From Xiphias gladius (lineage: Eukaryota; Chordata; Actinopteri; Istiophoriformes; Xiphiidae), in the NCBI RefSeq assembly GCF_016859285.1, contig NC_053401.1:10767661-10831660 (forward strand): a stretch of 64,000 nt of DNA, written 5' to 3'. The notes under the pieces were generated by a model. The model ran no database searches and was not told the DNA's origin. It was given only the letters and a program-made list of their open reading frames with translations. The position numbers and the translations under genes are program-made. Shown piece after piece: positions 1 through 12,537 of the stretch; within the stretch, counting starts at the first letter, position 1; every line of letters starts with the position of its first letter.

Positions 1-340
1 AGTTATAAGTATAGTCCAGTGAGTTTTGCTTTGCAAATTGTGACCCAAGTGTCCGACAACTATTTATTGAATTGGATTGTGTTTTGTTTTTTTTAATCCT
101 GTGAGAAACAACAGAGTTTATAGGAATGACTGGGCATGCACTGCAGAATAGAAAAAAACCTGTGCTTTAAATATAGTGCGTATCATATTAAAAAATATCT
201 GATAAAGTGTGCAGATGTAGAAATTCCTGCTTGTGGGTCTGTAACAAGTTGCATTTTAGGTCAAACCGCAGAACAATCTCTTATGAAGCCAACTGTGAGG
301 ATAAATGTTATCTCTGGGATGCTTATCATTTTCATTTCAC

Positions 341-3300
341 CTTGTCATCCGTCTTATAGTCAGCTATGGTTCCCCGGATGTAGTAGACCAGAGAGTCAAT
401 AAGATTCTCACAACTCCTCATTGCTTTCCGGCCGTCTGGACCAGCAGAGCTCAGGTTTCTGGAAGCAGAAACAGCCAAAACAATCAAGGTAATGTGACAT
501 TTGTGTGTTTTCATTAGATAAGCAGTTTTCAGTCTCACTGAACCATAGTAGTATAGTCAGCAATTTAAAAAATATATATATTTCATAGACCACCATAAAA
601 TTTTGTAATCCAATATCCCAAAGAAAATAAATACACAATTTTACATTCTAACTCCACACAGCAGGTTCCTTGATGAAATATAATAAGAGGAACTAATCAT
701 TTTTCTCATCCAGGGAGCACAAAGCTGTTTGAGAACATGATAAGGAGAACTTGATAACACTGAGCCACCAAGGACTGAGTGATTTCAGTTCAGCAGAGCG
801 GGGAGAAGAGAGAGCTCAATGAATAATTCAGTCTTTCGCTCTTTTCATCCGTCTATAGCTGCCAAGTGAACACTGCGTCTGACATCTCCTGCTTTGTAAA
901 CAGAGAGATGACGTATGTCCACACCAGAACTTGTTCAACTGGAAACCAACAATATGATACATTATCTTAGGCCACAACAGATAACAGAGCACCATGATAT
1001 TAGAGTAACTGTATTGTAAATAGGATGGTGATTACTAATCAATTTTGGTGACTAGACTAAATGAGAAAGCAGTGTCAGTTTTCATTTAGGCGTTATTTGA
1101 TGTTGTAGCTGGTCGTCACTGAAATTACTATTTGTGGCTCATGAGGGAGAAACTGACAATACCACAAGCAACGAAGGTATGATGAGTGCAAAGAATATAT
1201 CTACGGTGCTGACAGATGTAGTAAATCCTTTGGCAAATTTTTTACTGCCTGTGATCACTAAAGCAAAAGAGCAGACACTGGATATATCTTTAATCCATCG
1301 TCAATAGCTGTCTCTGCTTGTTTTTTCAAATAGTTCAAAGAGTTGTTTTTTTCCATTTCGTGCTGGCACAAACTCAGTAAAGTTTTTCATCAGATATCTA
1401 ATAGGGCAAAGGTTCTTTCCAAAGAAGTATAGTCTGCATTTACTGCATATTACAGCAGAATTAAGAAGAATGATATCAGTCTACACCATGTTGAGAGACT
1501 GTTTAATCATGACTCATCTTGGAAGAGACAAACACTGTGTATGACTATAGCTCTGCCATCTGTTAACTCTTGTCCTTTATAATATCATAAAATGATTGCC
1601 TTATGCTGCCAAGTAACCAAGCATGGGCTCTACTGTGCTACTTTTTCAATCCTGATAGACCTTAAACCTTTAAATGTATCCATCATTTTCTCCATATGTG
1701 CCATAGTACAGTCAATTATCTTCAGGATCCAAAGTTTTTTGTTTTTTTTTTATTTCAAGATAAGTGCATGAATATTTTTGGAGAAATTTTCCAATTCTGT
1801 ATGTAGTTTGGTATGAGCTGATTATCTGACACCAGTAGTGGTGTCTGTTTACTGTAATCTATAATCTATAATCTACACTGCAAAAGCACTCTAAGTATCT
1901 CGTTTCAAAGCTAACAAAGAAGCCTACCGCAGGCAGCCCGTAGCATAGTGGAAAACATCAGCATCAGCTAGGAGCTCATCTTTTGGGTTATCGCCTTCAG
2001 AAATGCCGGAACTGGGCACGAGGACTGACTGGGTGAGGACAGGCAAGGCTTCTCTGGAGAGGCGCTCCTTCAAAAGGTCATGAGAGGAGAGGTTCCACAA
2101 AAGACCTAGGAGTTAGATGGAAATATAGTTTACTATTTGCAAAGACGTTCATCCCAAAATTTTAGCTAAACTGGCCCCATATATATAACCCCCTTAGTTA
2201 GATCTTAAAAGTCTTAAAACCAATGTGTCCATGAAAAACAAATGAAATCAGTTGGGGCCACTGTTTCCAAACTATGCAGCAATCATATATCAAAAGTAGA
2301 AAATGTGGTTTCAAACATCTGAGCTCCTATTTATGTAGCAAAGTCAAAAAATGACCAGTAAGTTGTCGTCTGGTCTCCACATCACGGCTCCTCTTCAGTG
2401 CACTCAAAATGGTGGCCAAGCCATCACTTTCCTTCACCTCCATCTTGTTTTCGCTGCTCTGGTAAACGACATTACGCAGCGACCCAGCGGCGACACGCTG
2501 GACCTCCTCATCGTCGCTGTGGAGGAGCTGCAGGAGCTTTCCAATTCCATTGAGATAGTATACCTGGACACAAGAGTGGATTATTGACCGGCAGATTCAT
2601 AGGCAGATGCAGACATAAAATAATGTATGACAGTCATGACAAATGTAATATGATAATGAGTTTACCTTGTATAAGTTTACCTTGTACAAGTTGTCTATTG
2701 CAGACTTTTAAAAGGACTGGTATCACTTCCAGAGCCATACTCAAATTAGATAAGCTTTTTTATTGCTCTGGCCAAACCCTCCCTGAATTAATCTTTAGCC
2801 CCAGATTTGCCAGGGTAAAAACTGTGCCATTCTGTGTGGAGTTTGCATGTTCTCCCTGTGTTGGTGTGGGTTTCCTCCCACCCTAAATAGTAGGATGGGT
2901 CAAATTAAAAATGCAAATTTCATCACAACTCAACTTGGCTAGGAACTCTGCTGGTACATTTGACTGTACGAACAGAGAGGTAAAAGGGCTAAAAAATGCA
3001 ATTACCACTCACAAATATGGTCAGCAAAGTTGGGTTTTACATATTGAACCACTAAAAAATTCTATTCTGAATCGCTACAAAATGATCCCATAAACTGCAT
3101 ATGATTAAACATACCATCTTTTTAGCATAGTCACTCTTGAAACATTGATTCTGTATGTAGCTGGCCGCACAGATCAGCGTTTCCTCATTATCCTGGGTCA
3201 ACAGGTTCACGGCCCTCTCTAACGTCATCTCTGGAGGCTTGTTCTCTGCCTTCCTGTGTGAAGAAGACAGCCATGAATAAGAAAATGTGTAATCCACAAA

Positions 3301-6300
3301 TGATTCAGAATACTGTTCATGGCCCGAATCACACATCAGGACAATGCATATGAAGTCATTAAATGTGCAAAGTGAACAAAGAGAGAAATTAAGATAAACA
3401 AACACACGATCTTACAGTGTCATGACATTCTGCGCCTGTGTCTCCTCAGGGGGAGATTTCACTTTCATCTGCCTGTCCCTGTCCCCCTCCATGCTCGTAT
3501 CCGAGGGCGGGTATGAATTCTGCCTGCGGAGCCCCTGGCCATTGCTCCCCACCCGATCCAACCAGGACAGCCCTTCATCAGTCTGGATAGCACCAAGCAT
3601 CATATCACCACTTTTTCCCTGCATAGGGTGCTTCTCCTGTTTGGCAAGAGTTTGGTTATGATTCCAGTGAGAGTCATATTCACCGCTTTGCTGAAACGCT
3701 ACATTTGCAAACACAGGCTGTAGCTCTGCTGTTTGTCTCAGTGACCTCTGGCGGAAGCTCCTGTGTGCAGATGTGGATGCGCGTGGTCGCGTGCCACAAG
3801 CTGCCTCTGAGAGGGCATAGCGCGGAAATGAATCGGGCCCATATGAGTGGTGCAGCAGAGTGCCCATCCTGTGTGACTGACTGGGTCCTGGGACGGTGTA
3901 CATCCCAAAACGGTGGGTACTATAATCGAAGCGACTGCCAGACAATCCTGGGCTTGGTGGTGGAGACACTTCCACCCTCCTGGACGGTCTCTGCAGATGG
4001 CTGCTTGAAAGAGAGCGGTTGGTGAAGACGAATCCATTCACCTGTGGAAAAAAAATAAATAAATACACAAAACACAATCTGCACTTTAGGACGTTGTGAC
4101 CTATTTATTCTGCAATTTTCACCTAAAATTCCTCTGGGGGGACAGTATTGCACAGTAATTAACTGTACAAAAGATCATTAGACGCCATGTACAGTTGATG
4201 AGTTACCTTGAGTTATATAAAGGCTATGGAGGCCCATTCAGTCTCATTGTATTTATAAATCAGAACCTGTATACAGAACAAACTCTTCAACTGTGTGGTA
4301 TCACAAAAAATTTAGTATAATATAATAAGATTATAATGAAGTTTCCCATTTATGTAAGTTGTTTTTTTTTTTTTTAAGATGTACAGTAATTGCTTTTGGT
4401 TATATCCATATGGGGCCCAAAACTGACAAAATTGAGTAAAATGTTATCAGAACATTGAAAAATATAACTGGATACTTCAATAAATAGTGGTGTTAGTTAG
4501 ATAATTAAAATGGAGTGTGAAAAGAAATACAAATCTTTATACTTTTCCTTTAACTCTCAATCATAAAAAGCAAAAAGCTTATTATTTTTTTCCTTTAGCA
4601 CCTAAAAGTTGATCAAATATATCATCTTTTAAAGTATTGTATGTATTGGATTAAGTTTCAATGTATTTTATTATCTGGTTAGTGATAAAAGGGAAAAATA
4701 CCACTTTTAGCATTTATTTGTTGACAAAATAAATTAAAACTTCATCTATTTTATTTGGTCAGTTCAGGGCTCTGTACAGCTGGAGCAAACACTATTAAAA
4801 TGTCATAAACCAGGATGTCAAGCTAAACGTAACAACACAGTGATTCATTTGATAGGCCGGGAGGCTTTCGACATAAAGCAGCTGCATTTGACTGTATTCA
4901 AATTATGGCGTACAGTGTTTCAAGCGCAGCGTGATAAGCATCTACGAGTCGATGTAGTCGTTTTATAGTGGACACGTACAAAAGTAAAAGACAGGACATC
5001 TAAAACACGCAAGGTATTGAACTGGCTGCAGGAATTAAGAGTACGTCAAAAACAGATCAGGTTGGTTTTAGCAGGAAAAGTAGGCAGATAAACAGATCAG
5101 GGAAACAGAGAGAATATAATAGGATAATAAATGTCACTGAATTGTTTGTGCGTGTGATTGTACATGCATGAGTAATGAAAGAGGTAAAGAGACCCTTACC
5201 TTCGTGTTTGGTAAAAGTCCATCAGTAGCATCACAGCTCTTTGCTGTGTTTTTCTGTAAACGGACACCTCCTGAAACAAGTTGAACAGTGTACAGTTTCA
5301 CGCTGTAATTACGTAAACGCATTGGCATACTAACACTTCCTCGGGTCAAGGGTGTGACTCCCGCCCGGCTGCCTGGGCTCAAAAAGTACAGTACAGCCTC
5401 AGAGAGCTGCGAGGGTCTTTGTAAACTACAAACCAAATGTTGTGTTCATTCGCATTGAGAGGGATTGACAAGAGAAAGGGAGAGGGGGAGGCAGCAACGG
5501 AGAGAATTAAAAAAAAGATCAAACACATGCTTTAAATCTTGTCTATGTCTATTATTTATGTTTATCATTAATTGACATATATCTATTTCTTTCTTGACAT
5601 TATTTCCCTCAGTTTAGTCTTACAGGATATCACATAACAAAAGAACCACCCCTAAGTAGTTCAGAATAAGCGTAACACATGTATATTGTTATGTAGAGCT
5701 GAAACGGTTAGTCGACTAACCGACTAGTCGATCGACAGAAAAATTAATCTGCACCTACTTTGATAATCAGTTAACTGTTTCAATCATTTGCTGGTTCCAA
5801 CTGCTCAAATATGAGGATTAGCAGGTAGTTAACTGAATATTTTTAGGTTTTGGACTTTTGGTCAGACAAAACGAGACATTTTGAAGAGGTCACCTTTGTC
5901 TCTGTATTGTGATGGACATTTTTCACTTCTTTCTGACCTTTTATAAACAAACCATTAATTAATTAATTGAGCAAACATGCGGCAGATTAATTGATAATGG
6001 AAATAAACGTTAGTTGCAGCCTTATTACTATGTAAGGTGACAAACTAACAAATTTGGCTCTCAACAGAATCATTTTTGGCTCAGTATCCATTACACTGAA
6101 CTTAAACTACTTTTCATGTCACTGCTTAGTTTGTTTTAGACGGATAAAAGCATGTGGTCTAAAATATCATCAGACCCGATTTAGTTCAGGAATTAAATCT
6201 CCTGCTCTGGGAATCCTCTTTGAAAATAGTCTTGACGGGAGGAAAAGCAGCCAAAAAAAGTTTCTTTCAGTCTTAATTACTACACTGTCGGCCAATATGC

Positions 6301-7386
6301 TAAATCACATTGTGCAAATACATGCAGTATAACAGGCTTAATAAGCAATGACAAGATCTTTCATTGAGTCAACGTTGTCCTGAAAATATTTTTATTATTT
6401 ATGGTTGAGAGCTGACTGGAGTTCATAGATGACTCACCCAAATCTACCAATACTTAAGAATAAGGGCATAAAGCCGAAAGTGGGTGTGATTTTGATTTCA
6501 AGCTCTCTGTGCTGTCATTTCTACAGCCAACTGCAAAAAAGAAACCTGTTGGACAAGTAAACCACAATGTCCCATGCATTCCCATTGCAAAAAAATGCTT
6601 GTATTTTTACTCTGAATGAGAGCAGATCTCATAGCATATCTTCTGGATAACAAAGGCACCTAACGGGGCTTGGCAGCCTGGGGCAGCGTTCCCAACCATG
6701 AGGATCATGACTGGGGGTAGTTTCACCTCTTTAGGCTTTAATAGTTGAAATGAAGAGAATATGAGAGGTTTTATTGTAGAAAACCCCTCTTTGGTTAAGC
6801 CGGGCACAACTCACGAACATATGCAACCCGCGGAGGAAGGGATGCGAGCAGGCACTGCCTCATTTAAAGCCGAGAAAATGCTGGGGACTGTTGTGTAACA
6901 GCGTGGCTTCATTGTATAACACAGCGGTTCAAAAAATAATGTTAAAAAAATGAGATATGATTTAAGAGAGATAGTAATTTTTTGTTGTCAATACGAATAG
7001 TGGGAGGGGGAGAAGTGAATGCGGTCTGTCGGAGCGTACCACCCGCAGTAATTACCATTATGAACAGGCAATTCTGAATGTTCATCTTGTTGGGGATTCC
7101 CTGTGTAAAAGGTCTGAGAGCCTCCTGTGAGGTGCTCTGTCATTTATGTTGGGCCACGCGTTCCTCGTAACCATGGAAGGAAACTCGGGACGTTACCATT
7201 CGACACCGTCCTCCTCGCCCTCCGCGCCAGCGTGAGCTGAACCTGCTGATGAACACGCAGACTCCGGGCGGAATCCAGTTTGGTCGAGGACCTCGCGCTG
7301 GGCTCGGCCGGCAGAGCCAGACTGGTGTCGTCCGGCACGAAGGAGTCCCGAGCGCGTGTCGCCGATTTAAAGAACGCCTCCTCCAT
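341..7386 (-). CDS. pkp2: Plakophilin-2, 5' part (exons 1-7; continues beyond left edge)
   Basis: Armadillo-repeat protein of the desmosomal plaque that links desmoplakin and cadherins at cell junctions. Seven exons were read on the minus strand: 7197-7386, 5200-5270, 3416-4041, 3115-3253, 2356-2563, 1928-2105 and 341-458. Phases close exactly, giving 510 residues so far. Exon 1 has the plakophilin-2 head pattern (TSLALPAEP, then [15 protein letters not shown]). The 626-nt exon 3 encodes the low-complexity head, including [11 protein letters not shown]. Armadillo repeats begin in exon 4 ([10 protein letters not shown], about residue 304). Exon 7 holds [13 protein letters not shown] and [12 protein letters not shown], nearly identical to human PKP2. 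The start is the ATG at 7386, the first codon before the conserved head. The remaining armadillo repeats and the stop must lie left of the window; positions 1-340 are intron 7. The exon 5 donor (GTCATT) is weak beyond its GT. Identity is firm from my knowledge of the human protein. Confidence 0.95.
2836..2895 (+). repeat. Interspersed repeat fragment in pkp2 intron 4
   Basis: The segment contains TGTGTGGAGTTTGCATGTTC followed by a GGGTTTCCTCCCACC-type motif. This phrase recurs across fish genomes as part of a dispersed repeat. Only about 60 bp are recognisable and no ends or target duplication are visible. Assignment rests on pattern memory. Confidence 0.5.
5694..6024 (+). mobile_element. hAT-like MITE in pkp2 intron 1
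   Basis: The left end TAGAGCTGAAACGGTTAG and the right end GTTAGTTGCAGCCTTA match the termini of a very common teleost non-autonomous element (GGGCTGCAACTAACG ... GTTTCAGCTCTA). It is flanked by imperfect 8-bp direct repeats (ttgttatg at 5686-5693, ttactatg at 6025-6032; 6 of 8 match), as expected for hAT insertion. It has no coding capacity. Other copies in this window are near 12.4, 43.3, 47.3 and 59.0 kb. Confidence 0.75.
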
Positions 7387-7600
7387 TGTGAGCAGATACC
7401 GGAGCCGTTGGCAATGTTAGGCCGGTTGCTTCATTTGATCCGACAGGTGCCGTTCCTGGCCGAGCGTTTAGTCCTGCTCGGTTGTGCCTCGGATCACTCA
7501 GGTGGGTCTGCCGACGTACTGCCACTGGGGAGGGTGGGGCTAGAGGCGACGCACCTGAGGTGTCAGGTGTCGCTGCTGGGTGGTGTCGGTGTACGTTACT
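7144..7600 (-). promoter_or_regulatory. pkp2 first-exon and promoter CpG-rich segment
   Basis: Base composition jumps from AT-rich flanks to GC- and CpG-rich sequence around and upstream of the pkp2 start codon at 7386. E-box-like CACCTG sites (for example near 7551) and a GTGGGGCT/GGGAGGG stretch lie upstream of exon 1. A TATA box is not evident. The promoter role is inferred from position and composition only. Confidence 0.4.
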
Positions 7601-7617
7601 TTTTACTGTAACAAACA

Positions 7618-7905
7618 GTGTTGAAAGTAAGTAAGTACATTTACTCAAGTACTGCTGTACTTTATTCTGACATACTTTATTTCAGTATTTTCAATTTCTG
7701 CTGCTTTCTGCTTCACAGCATTTCAGAGGGAACTATCGTTCAGTAGGCTACTTTTAAACTCCACTACATTTATTTAACAGCTGTAGTTTACTTTAAGTTG
7801 CTTTAAAGGTTAGTTTACATACAAAAACTGTATAAAATATGATACTACGTTATACATTAAACTAACTTACCTAACGTATAAATATAGTTAACAAGGAACA
7901 GCTCG
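7618..7905 (+). mobile_element. Left part of a fish TIR element interrupted by later insertions
   Basis: The text GTACATTTACTCAAGTACTG followed by GCATTTCAGAGGGAA and CTCCACTACATTTATTTAACAG is characteristic of an abundant teleost element whose ends read CAGTG(T/G)TGGAA...AAGTA. The matching other end appears at about 9190-9345. The two parts therefore look like one old copy split by about 1.3 kb that includes the fold-back element at 8.09-8.36 kb. No coding sequence. Confidence 0.65.
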
Positions 7906-8088
7906 AAATTTCGGTAAATATGCTTATTTTACCACTAAAGCTCACTAATCATGATGTTTGTTTTGTTTGTTTGTGTGCTGAAAAACACGCCTAAAAACAA
8001 CAATTCGACTCTGAGCAGTTGCCAGGCAACCATCGGAGACGTTACCGCTCCCGCCTGAGGAGAAGTAGAAGAGTACGTAGCTGCAGAC

Positions 8089-8362
8089 AAGATGGCGGCC
8101 CTCCGAAAGAGGCACGTCCGGAGTTGATAGGAAATCACGTGACCTCGCCAGCAGAAGTTGGTCTTCTTCATGTCGTTTTTCTTCTTTTAAACGTTTCGTA
8201 CATTGTTATTTATTAAATAAATTCCTGCTACAAGTGGACTACACGCGTGTAATGCAGATGTACACACAAAAACGACATGAAAAAGATTATTTTCCACTGG
8301 TGAGACCACGTGATTTCCTGACACCCGCGGAGGTGCCCCTTGCGAAGGTCCGCCATTTTGTC
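8089..8362. mobile_element. Fold-back (inverted-repeat) element with promoter-like motifs in each arm
   Basis: Two arms of about 95 bp (8089-8182 and about 8268-8362) are inverted copies. Each carries a core reading (A)AATGGCGG or AAGATGGCGG, then GGCAC, then GGAAATCACGTG, then TCATGTCGTTTTT. By eye the arms agree at roughly three quarters of positions around a spacer of about 85 bp. No open reading frame of note. The element sits between the two halves of another repeat, implying later insertion. Confidence 0.7.
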
Positions 8363-9189
8363 CAGTTCCCTCTCAAAAAGGGGTCCCTGGTTGAGGCTCG
8401 TTCCTATATCTGATGTTGTCTCAATGACAACATCAATGCAACATGCAGAACTTTTAACATAATTGAAAAACTGGCCCATTCGCCATCTTTGTCTTATACT
8501 TTTCATGTTGACTCGATGACACTTACAAACACCCTTGGGGGTGTTTCTCAAACATCACATTAATATACATACATTTTCCACCTGTCACATGCACACTCAT
8601 GAAATTCCATTATCTGTAATAATTTCACACACAAATAACAGGTGCAATTCAGGGTTTAATGGTTAATGGTGGTCTTAAATGTAGTCTACTGTGTTCTACC
8701 ATAGTGCTTATCCAGCACACAGACGATGCGTGAGGCCAGCGGGTATTTCTCACGGTGCAAACCAGTGGGGGCCACTCCAACTGGTTCCTGAAGCTGTCAA
8801 CAGTTCAAAGGCTATTTTCTTAATTCAGGGTGTTCAAAAGCAGCACTTGGCTTAACAGTTGAAGAGTTTCACTTTTAAAAAGTTCAGTTTCTGTCAGTGC
8901 TCAGTTGCAGAGTGAAATTAAAATTGTGGGCTCTGTTTTCATGGAGGCAGGTCAACACATCACTCATCATCACCATGACTTAACTGTCGGAAACCAGTGT
9001 AATTACAGAAACCAAATATTAAATATTAAATTTTGTTTTTTGAAATGTATTTCTCTGATGGTCTGGCATGTAATCCTCTGTAAAACAGCAAATTTAAGTT
9101 TTTGCACCTTGGGTTTTCGGTGGATGAAATAACAAACAGGAATATTTAACCTGTCTCTTACATGGGCTATTCTGCTGCAAAAGAGGTAG

Positions 9190-9345
9190 GCGACTTTTAC
9201 TTTAAAGTACATTTTGTTTGTAAATTTCGTACTTTTACCTAATTAAAGTTTCCAAAGCAGGATTTTTCTTTTTATTGGGGCATTTTCAACTGTGGTATTA
9301 CTACTTTTATACTTCAGTATAGGATCTGATTGAATACTTCTCCAA
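9190..9345 (+). mobile_element. Right part of the interrupted TIR element
   Basis: AAAGTACATTTTGTTTGTAA, CTGTGGTATTACTACTTTTA and GGATCTGATTGAATACTTCTCC reproduce the right end of the element whose left end lies at 7618. The reverse complement begins GGAGAAGTATTCAATCAGATCC, matching the usual terminal phrase. It is a decayed, non-coding copy. Confidence 0.6.
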
Positions 9346-10917
9346 CCCGATATTGAAAAAAAATATTTTTTTCATAAACACTCCGAATATGATAGTGATA
9401 CTGATTCATGTATCGAGTGGTTTGTTGGCCCCATACAGTGATGAGTCTGTAATGGACTTCTTTGAGAGTCAGTAGTTGTCTGATCATTTTTCCACATTGG
9501 ACAACAGCACCACCCTCCTTGACTTGACTTGTTAGGGGAATCAGCAGTCAGACCAACTTATATAGCCATGCATTTTACCATAAGTAGCTACCAGACATTT
9601 ATGATAGAGTCTTTTTTTATCTGGCAAAAGGCCCCACACATTTGGCTCTTTGTGCTGTGGCTACAGGTAGCTGCTCGGCATGTTTGTTTTCCTGATGAGA
9701 AGAAAGAAACCAACGTCAGTTCCATTCTATTCTATTGTTATTGCATCTAGTCTTGGATCTGGTCCCAGAGTCAAAAATTTGGATTTCACAGCCCCTGTAA
9801 TCTGACACTGGGCAAACTGTCTAAACCAAAAAAGTCAGATAATAAGGGGTGTAACATTACAGATGCTAATCCCTGCTGTGAATGGAGGGTGGGGCTGGGA
9901 GGGGGCCCAGATTTTTACCGTGGGGCCCTGTAGCAGGTTACTCTATTCATGACTCCAAATTTGTTAATACACTATTCCTTCAAAAAAAAATTTTTCTTTG
10001 GAATCATACATAATGGGTCATCGGCTGCTGGACCTCTCATTATCTTTTACTCTGGTAGCCCATTACAGCTTCTAGAAACAAATCTACTAAATCATGTTAT
10101 TATTAATTAAGATTCATATGGTTATGAATCATGGTAAAATAAGAATATTCAAAAACAATTGCAATAAGATTTTTCCCCTTTAATGCAATATTTCTCAAAA
10201 ACAAATCTTTCCAGTCCAGCTTTAAATAACCTTCACATTAAACTTTTCTGTGCATATTATTCAAGAACAAATGGCGACAAGTCTTTAGTTTGCTTTGATT
10301 CAGATGTGCCAGACACTTCCTTTTGAAAATACAATGTGTTCAGCAAACATTCAACGTGTCCAAACCCAGGAAACAACAGTCATTTGGTGGACACTCGTGT
10401 CCTGGCTGTCTTACATTTCTGTGTTTAAGCACATACAGCTAATCACAGACAGTCACAAATCAACACAGAACCAATCATCAAACAGCATTTCAGCAAGTGG
10501 AGAAAGAAGGTGTTTCATGGAGCACCGAGCTTGTGTTAAGCTGTAAAACATCAATATTAATGGGTTTAAGTTAAATTTATTTTGATTTGGATTGTAGACT
10601 GAAATAGTCTTATATGCTCAGTTACATTACGAGTGGATGTTAAAACAGTATGGGTTAATAGTAAGTGCCTAGTTATAATTGCAATAATGGAAGATGCAGT
10701 CAATCTCTATAATCATACACTTTTTTATATGATAAATGATTACATTCTGAGATAACATTAATGAATTCAATCAAACAATGGTTAAGATCTTATTTAACAA
10801 ACTTGTTGGTACAGGTTTGTATAATGTGGACATGAAAATTTTTTCCCATCTGAACATCGACCAATTTTTAATTTGGCACATCATATTTCACGTTCATCAA
10901 CCCACAATACTCATTTT

Positions 10918-10929
10918 ACACACACACAC

Positions 10930-10967
<38 letters not shown>
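10918..10967. repeat. (CA)n microsatellite
   Basis: About 24 CA units with one CG interruption near 10934. It lies in the pkp2-nudt4 spacer. Confidence 0.95.
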
Positions 10968-10973
<6 letters not shown>

Positions 10974-11198
10974 AAGGTGGTTGGAGTCCTTATTCTACCC
11001 GTCAAACAAGGTTGAAAGTTTATGATACTGAAGCTAAGACCTCAAGATGGAGCACTGACATTACCATCCTGCCTTTATATTTTCAGTTTTTATATATCTT
11101 CGTTTAAAAAAAAACAGATTTCATAATTATCTCTCTCATTATTACTCAGACTTGTGTGCTTGCTTGCCCATAACAAATACAAATTAATTAGCATGATG

Positions 11199-11353
11199 CT
11201 ATATATATATATTATATATATATGTAAGTATTTATTTTATATAAATGTAAATGTATATACATATATATACATACACATATATATATACATACACATATAC
11301 ACATACATACATACATATACATACATATACATATACACATACATACATACACG

Positions 11354-11421
<68 letters not shown>

Positions 11422-11475
11422 ATATATATATATATATACACATATATATATACACATATATATACATACACATAC

Positions 11476-11506
<31 letters not shown>
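11199..11506. repeat. Compound TA/TACA microsatellite, about 300 bp
   Basis: Nearly uninterrupted alternating TA, CATA and TACA units end in a short CA run. Open frames across it on both strands are only Y/I/H/T low-complexity shadows. Alternating pyrimidine-purine TA tracts of this length readily extrude cruciforms and are hard to assemble. Confidence 0.95.
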
Positions 11507-12135
11507 TTTTTTGTTAAAAAAATGCATTGAGTTCTTTACCCAACACCTCAAAAATTTGGAGGATCCAGTAAGTCACTTTTAGTCAACCCCATTTTGTGCT
11601 GTCTTCATACATTTTATTCTGAAAGTGAACTCTTGATTCATTATGGACAACCACCAAATCATGTTTTAAAATTCATTAATTCCACCATCTCTATTTCATG
11701 CTAAAACACAAACCAACCAACCGTCATCTCCTTAACCTGTGGCACATTGTCGTTGAAACAAACATCCTGTACCGTACATACTTAGTGAGGTTTTTCCAAA
11801 CGTCTTTTTCTGCCATTTGTACATTGTTAAAAAATATATAAAATACTAAGAGAAATTTTTACAGGTTCGTTCAGGTTAAAAACACGTTTTCAATGTTTCT
11901 CTTCAAAGCTATTTACAAATCTCTGTATGGTTACTAGTCGTCATTCAGCTGTCGACACAGGAGTGGGTGGGTGGGTGGATGAATAAGCAAATAAAAATGT
12001 TCTGAAATGTGAGATTTTATCTGCTGATGTAAGTAATTTTTCTTTGGATTTTTGTATTCATATTCATAATTCAGTTATGTTTTTTTAAATTATAATAGTG
12101 TTGAGGGGTCATTTTTGCCTTTAGTTGACTATATA

Positions 12136-12260
12136 TAGTCAAAGGGCAGACAGGAAACATGGGGGAGAGAGAGGAGGGGGTGACACACAACAAAGGACCC
12201 CACAGGATTTGAACCGAAGATGCAGTAGTTTTAGATGTCTTAGACCTCCCAAAATTTTGT
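12136..12260 (-). repeat. tRNA-related fish interspersed repeat fragment
   Basis: On the minus strand the segment has a B-box-like GGTTCAAATCC followed by TTGTTGTGTGTCACCCCC. This matches a frequent teleost repeat whose plus form reads GGGATTCGAACC next to ACAACAAAGG. The cloverleaf is degenerate (the A-box side is not recognisable), so it is not called as a tRNA gene. Confidence 0.45.
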
Positions 12261-12398
12261 TTGCTTACACAGTAACCAAAAAAATAAATAAATAAAAAAA
12301 ATTGGAAGATATAAATTAAAGCTCCATTACTTTTTATTTTTTGAACCAATAAAAGCTGTTTTCCTGATAGAGTTTATGATATGAGAAGAAAACAAGCA

Positions 12399-12537
12399 GT
12401 GAAACGATTAGTCCATTGAGAGAAACTGTGATGGGCATTTTTAAGCATTTTTCACTTTTTCAGACCATTCATAGATTAATCAAAAAAATATTCGGCGGTT
12501 AAACAATAATGAAAATAACCATTAGTTGCAGCCCTAG
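12399..12537 (+). mobile_element. Truncated hAT-like MITE copy
   Basis: The left end GTGAAACGATTAGTCCATTGAG and right end ATTAGTTGCAGCCCTA belong to the same family as the copy at 5694-6024. This copy is shortened to about 140 bp by an internal deletion. Confidence 0.65.

Noticed and set aside
3422..4025. Plus-strand frames of 79 and 106 codons
   Set aside because: They are antisense shadows of pkp2 exon 3, whose minus-strand frame matches plakophilin-2.
7367..7648. 93-codon minus-strand frame upstream of the pkp2 start
   Set aside because: It is in a different frame from pkp2, lies in the GC-rich promoter segment and shows no homology I recognise.
11154..11582. 142-codon open frame and several antisense frames over the TA/TACA repeat
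   Set aside because: Translation is a Y/I/H/T low-complexity product of the microsatellite; no coding signal.
12180..12260. Possible tRNA gene on the minus strand (GGTTCAAATCC box)
   Set aside because: Only the B-box side is present; no intact A-box or cloverleaf, and the context matches a dispersed fish repeat.
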